Source: Pseudomonas khavaziana (lineage in GTDB: Bacteria; Pseudomonadota; Gammaproteobacteria; Pseudomonadales; Pseudomonadaceae). Taken from it: a stretch of DNA of 64,000 nucleotides. The notes under the pieces are model-generated. The model had not been told where the DNA came from, did not search any database, and saw nothing but the letters and a program-made list of their open reading frames with translations. Within the stretch, counting starts at the first letter, position 1. Every line of letters starts with the position of its first letter. The stretch lies in assembly GCF_019145205.1 (NCBI RefSeq), contig NZ_JAHSTT010000003.1, positions 496,001 to 560,000 on the forward strand, given 5' to 3'. A program made the position numbers and the translations under genes. Positions 9,038 through 20,126 of the stretch are shown piece after piece.

Positions 9038-9952
9038 ATGGATGGTATTTTCCTGCAGCAACTGGTCAACGGCCTGACCCTCGGGTCGGTCTATGGCCTG
9101 ATCGCCATCGGCTACACAATGGTCTATGGCATCATTGGCATGATCAACTTCGCCCACGGCGAGGTTTATATGATTTCCGCTTACCTCGCGGCGATCAGTC
9201 TGGCACTGCTGGCTTACTTCGGCATCGAATCCTTCCCGCTGCTCATTCTCGGCACCTTGATCTTCACCGTAGTCGTCACCGGCGTGTACGGTTGGGTCAT
9301 TGAGCGTGTCGCCTATAAACCGTTGCGTAACTCCACCCGACTGGCTCCGCTGATCAGCGCCATCGGTATCTCATTGATCCTGCAGAACTACGCCCAGATC
9401 GCCCAGGGCGCCAAGCAACAAGGCATCCCGACCCTGCTGGCCGGCGCCTGGCGTGTCGATATCGGCACTGGCTTCGTGCAACTGACCTATACCAAAGTGT
9501 TCATCCTCGTGGCGGCGTTTGCCGGCATGGCGTTGCTCACCTACATCATCAAATACACCAAGCTCGGCCGCATGTGCCGCGCCACCCAGCAAGACCGCAA
9601 GATGGCCTCGATTCTGGGTATCAACACCGACCGCGTGATCTCCTACGTGTTTGTCATCGGTGCTGCCATGGCCGCCCTGGCTGGCGTGCTCATCACCCTC
9701 AACTACGGCACCTTCGACTTCTATGCCGGCTTCATTATCGGTATCAAGGCATTTACCGCAGCGGTACTCGGCGGCATCGGCTCCCTGCCTGGAGCGATGC
9801 TCGGCGGGATCATCCTCGGTATCTCCGAGTCGCTGTTCGCAGGGTTGGTCAACTCTGACTACAAAGACGTGTTCAGTTTCTCCCTGCTGGTGGTGATTCT
9901 GATTTTCCGTCCCCAGGGCCTGCTTGGTCGCCCACTTGTGGCGAAGGTGTAA
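9038..9952 (+). CDS. livH: Branched-chain amino-acid ABC transporter permease (LivH/BraD)
   Basis: The 304-residue inner-membrane protein has about eight hydrophobic helices. The N-terminal GLTLGSVYGLIAIGYTMVYG and GMINFAHGEVYM are the standard LivH signature, and AFTAAVLGGIGSLPGAMLGG is the cytoplasmic loop that contacts the ATPases. It forms the translocation channel with LivM. The next gene begins 2 bp after its stop. The sequence is full length and ordinary for the family. Confidence 0.93.
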   Translation: MDGIFLQQLVNGLTLGSVYGLIAIGYTMVYGIIGMINFAHGEVYMISAYLAAISLALLAYFGIESFPLLILGTLIFTVVVTGVYGWVIERVAYKPLRNSTRLAPLISAIGISLILQNYAQIAQGAKQQGIPTLLAGAWRVDIGTGFVQLTYTKVFILVAAFAGMALLTYIIKYTKLGRMCRATQQDRKMASILGINTDRVISYVFVIGAAMAALAGVLITLNYGTFDFYAGFIIGIKAFTAAVLGGIGSLPGAMLGGIILGISESLFAGLVNSDYKDVFSFSLLVVILIFRPQGLLGRPLVAKV

Positions 9953-9954
9953 AC

Positions 9955-11228
9955 ATGTCTGCTGCCAAATCGATTGATATCAAGAAAAGTGTGGTCGATA
10001 CGGTCCTCGCCGGGCTGATTTCGCTGATCGTGTTCGGCCCCATCGTCGGTGTGGTGCTCGACGGCTACAGCTTCAACCTGGAGCCGGTGCGCGTTGCCAC
10101 GTTGGTCGCCATTGTGATGGCTGGGCGCTTTGCCCTCAGCCTGTTCCTGCAAACCCCCAAAGGCGTGAAGATCCTGCAGGGTTTCGAAAGCAGCGGCTCG
10201 GGCGTGCACGTGCTGCCACCGGACTACAAGTCGCGGCTGCGCTGGATTATTCCGGCGCTGATCGTGATCGCCATCGTGTTTCCGATTTTCGCCAACAAAT
10301 ACCTGCTCACCGTGGTCATCCTCGGGTTGATCTACGTCTTGCTCGGCCTGGGCCTGAACATCGTCGTCGGCCTGGCCGGCCTGCTTGACCTGGGTTACGT
10401 GGCGTTTTATGCCATTGGTGCCTACGGCCTGGCGCTGGGCTACCAATACCTCGGCCTGGGTTTCTGGACGGTGCTGCCGCTGGCGGCCATCGCAGCGGCG
10501 CTAGCCGGATGCATACTTGGCTTTCCAGTGCTGCGAATGCACGGTGACTACCTGGCCATCGTGACCCTGGGCTTTGGTGAAATTATTCGCCTGGTGCTCA
10601 ATAACTGGCTGTCGTTCACCGGCGGTCCCAACGGTATGCCAGTGCCTTCGCCGACCTTCCTGGGCCTGGAGTTCGGCAAGCGGGCGAAGGATGGCGGCAT
10701 CCCGTTCCACGAGTTCTTTGGCATCGATTACAACCCCAACGTCAAGTTCATGTTCATCTATATCGTGCTGTTCCTGGTGGTGCTGGCGGTGCTGTACATC
10801 AAGCACAGACTCACGCGTATGCCGGTGGGCCGCGCCTGGGAAGCCTTGCGCGAGGATGAGATAGCCTGCCGTTCCATGGGCCTGAACCACGTGCTGGTCA
10901 AGCTCTCGGCATTCACCATTGGCGCGTCCACCGCCGGGTTGGCCGGGGTGTTCTTTGCCAGTTACCAGGGCTTCGTCAATCCGTCGTCGTTTACCTTCTT
11001 CGAGTCGGCGTTGATCCTCGCCATTGTGGTGCTCGGAGGCATGGGCTCGACGGTGGGCGTGGTGATCGCGGCATTCGTACTGACCGTGGCGCCCGAACTG
11101 CTGCGCAGCTTCTCCGAGTACCGCGTCCTGCTGTTTGGGGTGCTGATGGTGGTGATGATGATCTGGCGACCGCGTGGCTTGATTCGGATCAGCCGTACCG
11201 GTGTGACGCCACGTAAGGGGGTAGCACC

Positions 11229-11232
<4 letters not shown>
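9955..11232 (+). CDS. livM: Branched-chain amino-acid ABC transporter permease (LivM/BraE)
   Basis: The 425-residue inner-membrane protein has an N-terminal extension with two to three helices before the LivM core, as in pseudomonad BraE. Core motifs are GLGLNIVVGLAGLLDLGYVA, HGDYLAIVTLGFGEI and AWEALREDEIACRSMG. It pairs with LivH. The start is 2 bp after livH and the last 4 bp overlap the ATG of livG, so the genes are translationally coupled. Confidence 0.93.
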
Positions 11233-12100
<868 letters not shown>

Positions 12101-12104
<4 letters not shown>

Positions 12105-12817
12105 GCGCGCCTATCCTCGAAATGAAGGACCTGGACGTGTATTACGGCCCGATCCAGGCCCTGAAAAAAGTCTCGCTGTACATCAACGAAGGCGAAACCG
12201 TCAGCCTGATCGGCTCCAACGGCGCGGGTAAATCCACGTTGCTGATGTCGATCTTCGGCCAGCCTCGGGCCGAGTCGGGGCAGATTCTGTACAACGGCGT
12301 CGACATTACCCACAAGTCGTCCCACTACATCGCCTCCAACGGCATTGCGCAGTCGCCGGAAGGGCGGCGGGTGTTCCCCGACATGACCGTCGAGGAAAAC
12401 CTGCTGATGGGCACCATCCCCATTGGCGACAAGTTCGCCGGCGAGGATATGCAACGCATGTTCGAGCTGTTCCCACGGCTCAAGGAGCGGCGCAACCAGC
12501 GGGCCATGACCATGTCCGGTGGCGAACAGCAAATGCTCGCCATCGCCCGTGCATTGATGAGTAGGCCCAAGCTGTTGCTGCTGGATGAGCCGAGCCTGGG
12601 ATTGGCGCCTATTGTGGTGAAGCAGATCTTCTCAACCCTGCGCGAGCTGGCGTCCACCGGGATGACCATCTTCCTGGTGGAGCAGAATGCCAACCATGCG
12701 CTGCGTTTGTCGGATCGGGCGTATGTGATGGTCAATGGCGAGATTCGCCTGACGGGGACTGGCAAGGAATTGCTGGTGAACGAGGAAGTGCGCAACGCCT
12801 ACCTCGGCGGTCACTAA
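12101..12817 (+). CDS. livF: Branched-chain amino-acid ABC transporter ATPase (LivF/BraG)
   Basis: The 238-residue second ATPase subunit has Walker A GSNGAGKST, signature MSGGEQQMLAIARAL and Walker B LLLLDEPSLGLAP followed by the H-loop region FLVEQNANHAL. The ATG at 12101 overlaps the livG stop (ATGA). It is the last gene of the five-gene transporter operon and a REPIN follows immediately. Confidence 0.94.
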
Positions 12818-12833
12818 CTGGTACTCAGTACCC

Positions 12834-12922
12834 TGTGGAAGGGGGCTTGCTCCCGATAGCGGTGTGTCAGTTTCAGAAGTGCTGACTGACAACTCGCTAT
12901 CGGGAGCAAGCCCCCTCCCACA
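12834..12922. repeat. REPIN after livF
   Basis: Inverted REP pair with cores GAAGGGGGCTTGCTCCCGAT and ATCGGGAGCAAGCCCCCTCC around a spacer of about 40 bp, placed just past the transporter operon. Confidence 0.85.
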
Positions 12923-12956
12923 TTTGATTGCGTGGTCCATCAGGCCCTTTCCCAAA

Positions 12957-13523
12957 TTGTGGAAAACAAATCCAGCCACCCTCTAAAGCGCGACATATAG
13001 CCGCCGCAAATCCCTGTTTTGTCACAGTTTTGACTTGTCCCCATCCACTGTGGAACCGGCTGTGGGTAACGTGGGAGTAGCTGGCTGAAAGCCTTTAAAC
13101 ACGTGGCTTACAGCCTTGTGGTTGTTTTTTGATCAGCCGCTTTTTTGCGGCCGTCCGAGGGTTTTGTCAACCTGTTTAAAGACACAGGTATATGACCGAA
13201 ATATGTCCGTCCAGCCTGTGGATAAGTCTGTGACTAAACTCTGGAAAGACCCCCGCAGGGGCCGGAATGACTGGCCTGGAGCCATCGTTATGGTTTTCCG
13301 CATATGTCAGCGGCTACATACGACCCCGTCCAGGTCAAGCAAAAAACTTTCCAGACCCGCCTGAAAGCCTTGTACACAGCGGCTTCGAGCAGTTTGCACT
13401 TGCCCCCAAAGACTGTGGGCGCAGTTGTGGATAACCTGCGCGCATATGGCTGCAAGCCACGGTTTATAAGGCTCTGCTCGAGGTGGTTAAAAAATGATCA
13501 ATCATGCATCAAGATGTGTGCAT
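12957..13523 (+). other. Gene-free stretch with a DnaA-box cluster
   Basis: Between livF and the SDR gene about 670 bp shows no convincing gene. It holds two perfect DnaA boxes, TGTGGATAA at 13217-13225 and 13426-13434, both in the same orientation. Near matches are TGTGGAAAA at 12958, TGTGGGTAA at 13061 and TGTGCATAG at 13515, each one base off. A T-rich patch with the hairpin GCCGC-T6-GCGGC lies near 13137-13153. Neither dnaA nor rpmH is nearby, so this is not the standard Pseudomonas origin. It could be a DnaA-titration or reactivation site, or chance. Confidence 0.4.
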
Positions 13524-13548
13524 AGCGGTTGCCGCAGGGGCGCTGTAA

Positions 13549-14364
<816 letters not shown>

Positions 14365-14380
14365 GTACCTGCGCAATACA

Positions 14381-14482
14381 TTGTAGGAGCGAGCTTGCTC
14401 GCGAAAGACGTTAACGATGACGCAGGCATCCTGAATGCACGCGGCGCGCTCGGGTTTTTCGCGAGCAAGCTCGCTCCTACAA
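14381..14482. repeat. REPIN of the second family (GAGCGAGCTTGCTCGC type)
   Basis: A REP pair with core TAGGAGCGAGCTTGCTCGCG, inverted about 60 bp away. It belongs to a different palindrome family from the GTGGGAGGGGG type and lies between the SDR and CDF genes. Confidence 0.87.
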
Positions 14483-14579
14483 TAAATGGCGTCAAATCGG
14501 CCAAAACAGGACATAAGGTACACTCCGCTCCTGAAAACCCTCCGCACTGTGCGGTTTAAAGGTTTTGACAGGAGGAAAT

Positions 14580-15485
14580 GTGAGTAACCGAGGTGAGCAG
14601 GCACTGCTCAAACAATCGACGATCCTGATGTTCGCTGTGGCGATCGTCGGGATTGTCACGGGTGTGATATCCGGCGCCCAATCCATTCTGTTCGACGGTT
14701 TTTTCTCGCTGATCGCCACCGCCATCAAGGTGCTGATGCTGATCACGGCCAAGCTGATCGCCAAGAAAAGCAACGAGCGCTTCCAGTTCGGTTATTGGCA
14801 CCTGGAACCGATGGTGCTGTTGATCGAAGGCAGCTTCCTGCTGCTGATTGCCATCTACGCGTTTCTCAACGGCGTGTTCGGCATTATCAATGGCGGGCGC
14901 GAGATCGAGTTGGGGTTGGTGATCATTTATGCGGCAGTGTTTACCGTCGTGGAGTTCGCCTATTTCTTCTATGTGCGCTACCGCAACCGCAGCCTCAAAT
15001 CATCGCTGATCCAGTTCGACAACATCAGTTGGCTGGTGGACGCGATGCTCTCGGTGGGCTTGCTGATCAGCTTCCTTGCCGCGCTGTTGCTCAAGTCCCA
15101 GGGCTATGGCGAATGGGCGGTGTATGTCGACCCGTTGATCCTGATCCTGCTGGCCCTGAGCATGCTGGCGCCGGCGTTCAAGATCCTGCGCCCGGCGTTG
15201 CGCGAGGTATTGGGAATCGCCCCGGACCACCTGGACGACAAAGTGCGCGAAGTAATGGATGCGGCGCAGGCCAAGCACGGTTTCGACGATTACGTGTCCT
15301 ACGTGCAGAAGCACGGTCGGGCGCGGTTTATCGAGATTCATGTGGTATTGCCGGCGGATTACCCGGTGGATAAGGTTGCGACGTTGGATGGGCTGCGCGA
15401 AGAGATATCCACAGGGCTGGGCACGCCGGATGCGGCGCGTTGGCTGACGATCAGTTTTACCGGGGATCGCAAGTGGATTGCGTGA
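14580..15485 (+). CDS. Cation diffusion facilitator family metal exporter
   Basis: The 301-residue inner-membrane protein has six predicted helices and a cytoplasmic C-terminal domain, as in CDF transporters that expel divalent metals such as Zn, Fe, Co or Mn in exchange for protons. The first metal-site region reads GAQSILFDGFFSLIATAIK and the second WLVDAMLSVGLLISF. Asp replaces the histidine pairs seen in ZitB-type zinc exporters, hinting at a broader or different metal choice. The GTG at 14580 is used because it has a strong AGGAGGA ribosome-binding site 5 bp upstream. Confidence 0.85.
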   Translation: MSNRGEQALLKQSTILMFAVAIVGIVTGVISGAQSILFDGFFSLIATAIKVLMLITAKLIAKKSNERFQFGYWHLEPMVLLIEGSFLLLIAIYAFLNGVFGIINGGREIELGLVIIYAAVFTVVEFAYFFYVRYRNRSLKSSLIQFDNISWLVDAMLSVGLLISFLAALLLKSQGYGEWAVYVDPLILILLALSMLAPAFKILRPALREVLGIAPDHLDDKVREVMDAAQAKHGFDDYVSYVQKHGRARFIEIHVVLPADYPVDKVATLDGLREEISTGLGTPDAARWLTISFTGDRKWIA

Positions 15486-15510
15486 TGGGCCGTTAGTCCG
15501 AGGTGAGGCT

Positions 15511-15592
15511 ATCGGGAGCAAGCCCCCTCCCACATTAGGACGATTTTCAACATGAAAACGCGGACAAGTGTGGGAGGGGGCTTGCCCCCGAT
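15511..15592. repeat. REPIN between convergent genes
   Basis: Inverted REP pair (ATCGGGAGCAAGCCCCCTCC and GGAGGGGGCTTGCCCCCGAT) between the 3' ends of the CDF exporter and the AGE-family isomerase. Confidence 0.85.
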
Positions 15593-15605
15593 GAGGCCCT
15601 GAAGA

Positions 15606-16715
15606 TCACCCAAGCTGCTTGATCAAACCCTGGTAGCAGGTCGCCAAGTGATACGGCGTAGTCGACGGCATATCCCGTCGGCTCACGGCGCCCTGGGCAT
15701 CCAGGCATTCATGCCAGCCCTTGGCATGCAGAAAATGCTCTTGCAGCGCCAGCAACTGGCGCTGCAGCACCGCTTCACTGCCTGGCCGTAACGTCAGTGC
15801 CCGCACGTACTCGGCCTGAGCCCAGATACGTTGGGTGCCGTCGCGCACCGCGCCATCCAGCGCAAGCATGCCACTGACCGCACCGCTCGATTTATCCACA
15901 CCCATTTCTTCGGCATAGGCAAACGCCCGTGTCAGTGACGCATGCAGCGGTGTGCCGCGCAGCACCTCTGACGATTCCAGCAAAAAGAACCATTCGAACT
16001 GGTGCCCCGGCTCAAACCAGTTATCCACAGCTCCCAGCGGTTTTTCCATCATCACGCCATGCTCGCGGTCGATGAAGCGTTGCTGCATGGCCGTCGCCAA
16101 CGCCAGCAGGGCCGCCTGTACTTCGGCATCCTCACGCACTGCGAGGGTCGCAAGGAAGCCTTCGGCCAGGTGCATCAATGGGTTCTGCAATGGCCCTGAG
16201 CCCAGCGAGGCCCAGTTGCGCTCCAGCACGGCCTCATACAAGTCATCGCCCGTGGCAAAGCGCTGGGCGACCACTTTCAGGGCGGCATTTAGTACCGATT
16301 CCACCAACGGTTCACGCACCTTGGCCCAGTAATGGGCGCAGGCAAAGATGATGAAGGCGTGGGTATAGAGGTCTTTGCGTTTGTCCAGCGGTTGGCCGGC
16401 CGGGTCGATGCTGTAGAACCAGCCGCCGTGCTCGGCATCATGGAAGTGCCGTTGCAGGGAACGGAACAGCGCCGCCGCGCGTTCTTCGGCAAAGCCCGCC
16501 CCGGGCTCGCCGATCAGGCTGGCGAACACATACAACTGCCGGGCGCAGGCCATGGCGCGGTAGCGTTGCGGGGGCAGCGGCTGGTGATCGGCGTCCAGCG
16601 CCTCGAAGGGCAGTGCCAGGTCGGCATTCCAGCCTGGGCCTTGCCATAGGGGTACGATCAGGTCGTGGAAGTGCGTGAGCACGGTGTTCAAGGAAGGGGG
16701 GGAAGCGCTGGGCAT
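15606..16715 (-). CDS. AGE-family sugar isomerase (mannose isomerase/N-acylglucosamine 2-epimerase type)
   Basis: The 369-residue cytoplasmic protein belongs to the alpha6/alpha6-barrel AGE superfamily. Landmarks are the N-terminal AMACARQLYVFA, the HFHDAEHGGWFYSID segment, KDLYTHAFIIFACAHY with a catalytic-type His, and GHQFEWFFLLE, which carries another active-site His. Several pseudomonad members of this size interconvert D-mannose and D-fructose, so mannose isomerase is the best guess over acyl-glucosamine epimerase. It has REPINs on both sides and no linked sugar genes. Confidence 0.8.
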   Translation of the reverse strand: MPSASPPSLNTVLTHFHDLIVPLWQGPGWNADLALPFEALDADHQPLPPQRYRAMACARQLYVFASLIGEPGAGFAEERAAALFRSLQRHFHDAEHGGWFYSIDPAGQPLDKRKDLYTHAFIIFACAHYWAKVREPLVESVLNAALKVVAQRFATGDDLYEAVLERNWASLGSGPLQNPLMHLAEGFLATLAVREDAEVQAALLALATAMQQRFIDREHGVMMEKPLGAVDNWFEPGHQFEWFFLLESSEVLRGTPLHASLTRAFAYAEEMGVDKSSGAVSGMLALDGAVRDGTQRIWAQAEYVRALTLRPGSEAVLQRQLLALQEHFLHAKGWHECLDAQGAVSRRDMPSTTPYHLATCYQGLIKQLG

Positions 16716-16791
16716 TGGCTGGCGTCGTCACGGCAGGGGTGTAGGCGCGCATGGTAGCAGGCTTGGGAACTGTGGTGTCTGCGCTACCGCC

Positions 16792-16862
16792 ATCGGGAGC
16801 AAGCTCCCTCCCACATTTTGATTGTGAATACAGTCAAGTGTGGGAGGGGGCTTGTCCCCGAT
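16792..16862. repeat. REPIN
   Basis: Inverted REP pair (ATCGGGAGCAAGCTCCCTCC and GTGGGAGGGGGCTTGTCCCC) between the isomerase start and the ureJ stop. Both copies have small departures from the main sequence. Confidence 0.82.
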
Positions 16863-16885
16863 GGCGCTTTCAGCCGCGCCGCAAA

Positions 16886-17458
16886 TCACCCCGCCAACAA
16901 CCAAACCCCAGTCGCCGCCGAAGCCGCCCCGGCCACTCGCACCAAGGGCGCTGCCGCAACCGGCAGAAAGCGCACAACGGCATAGCCCAAGGCATGCAAC
17001 ACCGCAGTCGCTCCCACAAACCCAGCGGCATACGCCCAAGGGCTGGTCATGTCCGGCAATTCCAGACCATGGGCAACACCATGGAACAACGCAAACAACG
17101 CCGTAGCACCCACGGCTACGAAAAGCGGCGGCCGTACTGCCAATGCCACCGCCAGGCCCAACGCCAGCACCGACGCCGCAATCCCGCTTTCCAGTGCCGG
17201 CAATTGCAGCCCTTCAAAGCCCAGCACCCCGCCAATCAACATGGTGCCAACGAAGGCACAAGGCAGCGCCCAACGTGCATTGCCTTGTTGCTGCGCCGCC
17301 CATAGACCGACCGCCACCATGGCCAGCAAATGATCAAGGCCGCCCAGCGGGTGGCTAATACCGGCCACCAGGCCATTGTCGCCGTGGCCCGGGTGGGCGA
17401 AGGCAAGGGCAGGGACGAGCAGCAGCGTGGCCGCGGCGAGGAATTTGTTGAGGCTCAT
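16886..17458 (-). CDS. ureJ: HupE/UreJ family nickel transport protein
   Basis: The 190-residue protein has a signal-like first helix ending LAFA, then a periplasmic HPGHGDNG start and about six further helices. The HX5DH nickel motif (HPLGGLDH) is near residue 35 and a second histidine motif, FHGVAHGLELPD, lies mid-protein. HupE/UreJ proteins bring nickel across the inner membrane for urease or hydrogenase. Here it is the last gene of the ureEFG operon, so its nickel is for urease. Confidence 0.9.
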   Translation of the reverse strand: MSLNKFLAAATLLLVPALAFAHPGHGDNGLVAGISHPLGGLDHLLAMVAVGLWAAQQQGNARWALPCAFVGTMLIGGVLGFEGLQLPALESGIAASVLALGLAVALAVRPPLFVAVGATALFALFHGVAHGLELPDMTSPWAYAAGFVGATAVLHALGYAVVRFLPVAAAPLVRVAGAASAATGVWLLAG

Positions 17459-17480
17459 GAACAGGTTCCTTATAGGTTGA

Positions 17481-18095
17481 TCAGGCAGCGGTCAGCAGGC
17501 CCTGGCGTTCGATAAAGGCGACGATCTCCTCCAGGCCGACCCCGGTTTTCTGGTTGCTGAACACAAAGGGTTTACCGTTGCGCATGCGCTGAGTGTCGCT
17601 GTTCATCAGTTCCAGCGATGCACCCACCAGCGGAGCCAGGTCGATCTTGTTGATCACCAGCAAGTCGGATTTGCAAATACCGGGGCCGCCCTTGCGTGGC
17701 AGCTTGTCGCCAGCGGACACATCGATCACATAGATGGTCAGGTCCGACAGTTCCGGGCTGAAAGTGGCCGACAGGTTGTCGCCGCCGGATTCCACCAGAA
17801 TCAGGTCAAGGCCCGGAAAGCGGCGGTTGAGCTGGTCCACGGCTTCCAGGTTGATCGAGGCGTCTTCGCGAATCGCGGTGTGCGGGCAACCGCCGGTTTC
17901 CACGCCGATGATGCGCTCGGGCGCCAGGGCCTGGTTGCGTACCAGAAAATCGGCGTCTTCGCGGGTGTAGATGTCGTTGGTGACCACCGCCAGGTTATAG
18001 CGATCACGCAGCGCCAGGCACAGGGCCAGGGTCAAGGCGGTCTTGCCGGAGCCCACCGGGCCACCGATACCGACGCGCAGGGGTTGGGTGTTCAT
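17481..18095 (-). CDS. ureG: Urease accessory GTPase UreG
   Basis: The 204-residue SIMIBI-class GTPase has the P-loop GPVGSGKT at residues 11-18, the metal-binding CPH motif in [13 protein letters not shown], and [16 protein letters not shown] as the switch region. It works with UreF and UreD to carbamylate the active-site lysine and insert nickel into UreC. The length is normal, and the gene lies between ureF (21 bp upstream) and ureJ (22 bp downstream). Confidence 0.97.
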   Translation of the reverse strand: MNTQPLRVGIGGPVGSGKTALTLALCLALRDRYNLAVVTNDIYTREDADFLVRNQALAPERIIGVETGGCPHTAIREDASINLEAVDQLNRRFPGLDLILVESGGDNLSATFSPELSDLTIYVIDVSAGDKLPRKGGPGICKSDLLVINKIDLAPLVGASLELMNSDTQRMRNGKPFVFSNQKTGVGLEEIVAFIERQGLLTAA

Positions 18096-18116
18096 ATCTG
18101 GTTCTCCAAAAAAATC

Positions 18117-18791
18117 CTAGGATCGGAACAGGCGGCTGTATTGGCGCTCGTGGGCCATGCACGCCAGGGACAGGCCAAAGGCGGCGCTGCCCAAATGCTT
18201 GGGGTCGATGCGTTCGGCGTCTTGCTGGGCTTGTTGCAGCAGCGGCAACAGTTCGCTGGTCAGACGTTGTGCGGCTTGCTGGCCGAGGGGCAGGGTTTTC
18301 ATCAACACCGCCAACTGATTTTCCAGCCAGCTCCACAGCCAGGCGGCGAGGGCGTCCTCAGGGCTGATACGCCAGGCGCGGGCGGCCAGGGCCCAGCCGA
18401 GGGCCAGGTGCGGTTCGCCGCGTTGTGCAAGGAACTCACGGGCGGCACTGTCCAGTTCCGGCAAGCCAGTGAGCAGTTGTTGCAGGGAATAGCCCATCTG
18501 CCGGCTCTCCTGATACAGCTCGCGGGTCTCGCGGCTGGCACGGTGTTCTTCGCACAACTGCGCCAGTGCGGCCCAGTCCAGTGCAGCGGCAGCACGGCAA
18601 TGGGCGAGCAACAGGGGGGCTTCGAAGCGCGCCAGATTGAGCAGCAACTGATCGCTGATCCAGCGCCGTGCATTCGCGGCATCCTGTACTTGGCCATTGT
18701 CCACGGCCATTTCCAAACCCTGGGAATAGCTGTAGCCGCCAATCGGCAATTGTGGACTGGCCAGGCGCAACAGCGCCCAGGCTGGGTTCAT
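18117..18791 (-). CDS. ureF: Urease accessory protein UreF
   Basis: The 224-residue all-helical protein begins with the UreF signature LLRLASPQLPIGGYSYSQGL. It acts as a regulator of UreG GTPase activity in the urease activation complex. Its ATG overlaps the ureE stop by 4 bp (ATGA), so the two are translationally coupled, and ureG follows at 21 bp. Confidence 0.96.
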   Translation of the reverse strand: MNPAWALLRLASPQLPIGGYSYSQGLEMAVDNGQVQDAANARRWISDQLLLNLARFEAPLLLAHCRAAAALDWAALAQLCEEHRASRETRELYQESRQMGYSLQQLLTGLPELDSAAREFLAQRGEPHLALGWALAARAWRISPEDALAAWLWSWLENQLAVLMKTLPLGQQAAQRLTSELLPLLQQAQQDAERIDPKHLGSAAFGLSLACMAHERQYSRLFRS

Positions 18792-19288
18792 AGACGTACG
18801 CCGAACTGGTGCAGCTTGGGCGGGTAGTTGAAGTCTTCGTCGCCATGGCGCGAGTGATGATGGCCGCCGCCGTAGGCGCCATGCTCAGGCTGGAATGGCG
18901 CCTCGATGGTCTGGGTGTCGGCACCCAACTGTTCCAGCATCGCCTTGAGCACGTAGTCGTCAAGCAGACGCAGCCAGCCGTCGCCGACTTGCAGGGCCAC
19001 ATGGCGGTTACCCAGATGGTAGGCCGCGCGGGTCAGTTCAAACGCGTTGCGGCAAGTGACGTGCAGCAGCTGTTCAGGTCTGGCGCGAACGCGTACGACA
19101 CGTCCGTCTTCGGCTTGTAGGAATTCGCCGTCGTGCAGCGGTGGCTGACCACGCTCCAGAAACAGGCCGACGTCTTCACCGTCGGCACTGAAACAGCGCA
19201 AGCGGCTTTTGCTGCGGGCTTCGAAGGTCAGCAGCAACTCAGCGGCCCAGAGGGCTTGGGGGGCGATTCGGCGGTGGATCACCAGCAT
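18788..19288 (-). CDS. ureE: Urease accessory nickel chaperone UreE
   Basis: The 166-residue nickel metallochaperone has the conserved core YHLGNRHVALQV with its metal-binding His and a His-rich C-terminus containing GHHHSRHGDED, which adds nickel sites. It delivers nickel to UreG for insertion into UreC. The start is the ATG at 19288 (MLVIHRR), since the longer frame would need a TTG start. It is the first gene of ureE-F-G-J, about 22 kb from the structural genes ureABC, a split also seen in P. aeruginosa. Confidence 0.95.
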   Translation of the reverse strand: MLVIHRRIAPQALWAAELLLTFEARSKSRLRCFSADGEDVGLFLERGQPPLHDGEFLQAEDGRVVRVRARPEQLLHVTCRNAFELTRAAYHLGNRHVALQVGDGWLRLLDDYVLKAMLEQLGADTQTIEAPFQPEHGAYGGGHHHSRHGDEDFNYPPKLHQFGVRL

Positions 19289-19624
19289 CAGTAGGCTTCC
19301 AGCTATGAGCAATAGCAGTGCTAGAGCAAGGGGCTTGCCAACCCGCTATAGCCGTAGGAATTGCCTGTCGGTACGGGGTGTGGAGCCTGGATGGGGCATA
19401 CACGGGTTGTATGGTTGTTTCAATTTGGTGCGTATATTTGGTTATAGCACTGGAAAAGGGCGCTTTTCCTGAAAGAGGCCTTGGATTGTATGAAGCTTCT
19501 TTCATCCAATTATCCATTGCATTTTTAGGGATTTATCCTACACAGATGCAAGAATCCGCCTTCATGGGCTTACGTGATGGTTCTTTAAGATTCGCGCCGT
19601 GTTTAATTCACCGCGATATTCATC
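19289..19624. other. Intergenic region, 336 bp
   Basis: This gap separates the divergent ureE and NlpC/P60 genes and must hold both promoters. It is more AT-rich than its surroundings. I see a short hairpin near 19452-19469 (GGAAAAG with CTTTTCC) but no clear operator, RNA gene or coding frame. Confidence 0.4.
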
Positions 19625-20122
19625 ATGTTCAAGTCATTTATCTGTTCAGTCATTGTCGGCCTGTCGTGTTTCATCTCGTCAGCTTCGGCCAATCTTCAAC
19701 AGCCGCCTACCTTTGCTTCAACCCATGCCAAATCTTCGGTGGACGATGTGATCGACCGAGCCCATCAATTGCTCGGCACCCCCTACAAGTGGGGCGGTAC
19801 GTCTGCCGAGCAGGGATTTGATTGCAGCAGCTTCCTGGTCTATCTGTTCAAGACCCAAGCCAATATTCAGCTGCCACGCACGACGGCAGCGATGCACCGC
19901 TCCACTGCCGCGACCATAAAGCGCACAGCGTTAAAACCGGGCGATGCGGTATTTTTCAAGGGCAACGGGCGAGGGCAGGTGAGTCATGTCGGGCTGTATA
20001 TCGGCGAAGGCAAGTTCATTCATTCACCGCGTACCGGCAAACATGTGCGTATCGATTCGTTGAGCAATAAGTACTGGAGCAAGAACTACACCACGGCCAA
20101 GCGTTTTCATAAGGCCGGCTGA
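19625..20122 (+). CDS. Secreted NlpC/P60 cell-wall hydrolase
   Basis: The 165-residue protein has a Sec signal peptide (ends near SSASA) and one NlpC/P60 domain. The catalytic triad is visible: Cys in GFDCSSFLVYLF, His in SHVGLYIG and His in IHSPRTG. Such enzymes cut D-gamma-glutamyl-meso-diaminopimelate bonds in peptidoglycan peptides. There is no extra targeting domain, and no lipobox is seen although a cysteine lies in the signal region. It stands alone between ureE and the TetR gene. Confidence 0.9.
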   Translation: MFKSFICSVIVGLSCFISSASANLQQPPTFASTHAKSSVDDVIDRAHQLLGTPYKWGGTSAEQGFDCSSFLVYLFKTQANIQLPRTTAAMHRSTAATIKRTALKPGDAVFFKGNGRGQVSHVGLYIGEGKFIHSPRTGKHVRIDSLSNKYWSKNYTTAKRFHKAG

Positions 20123-20126
20123 GGGC

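Noticed and set aside
13116..13525. Two short open frames in the DnaA-box stretch
   Set aside because: They have no ribosome-binding site, overlap each other in different frames, and the products resemble nothing; the stretch looks non-coding.
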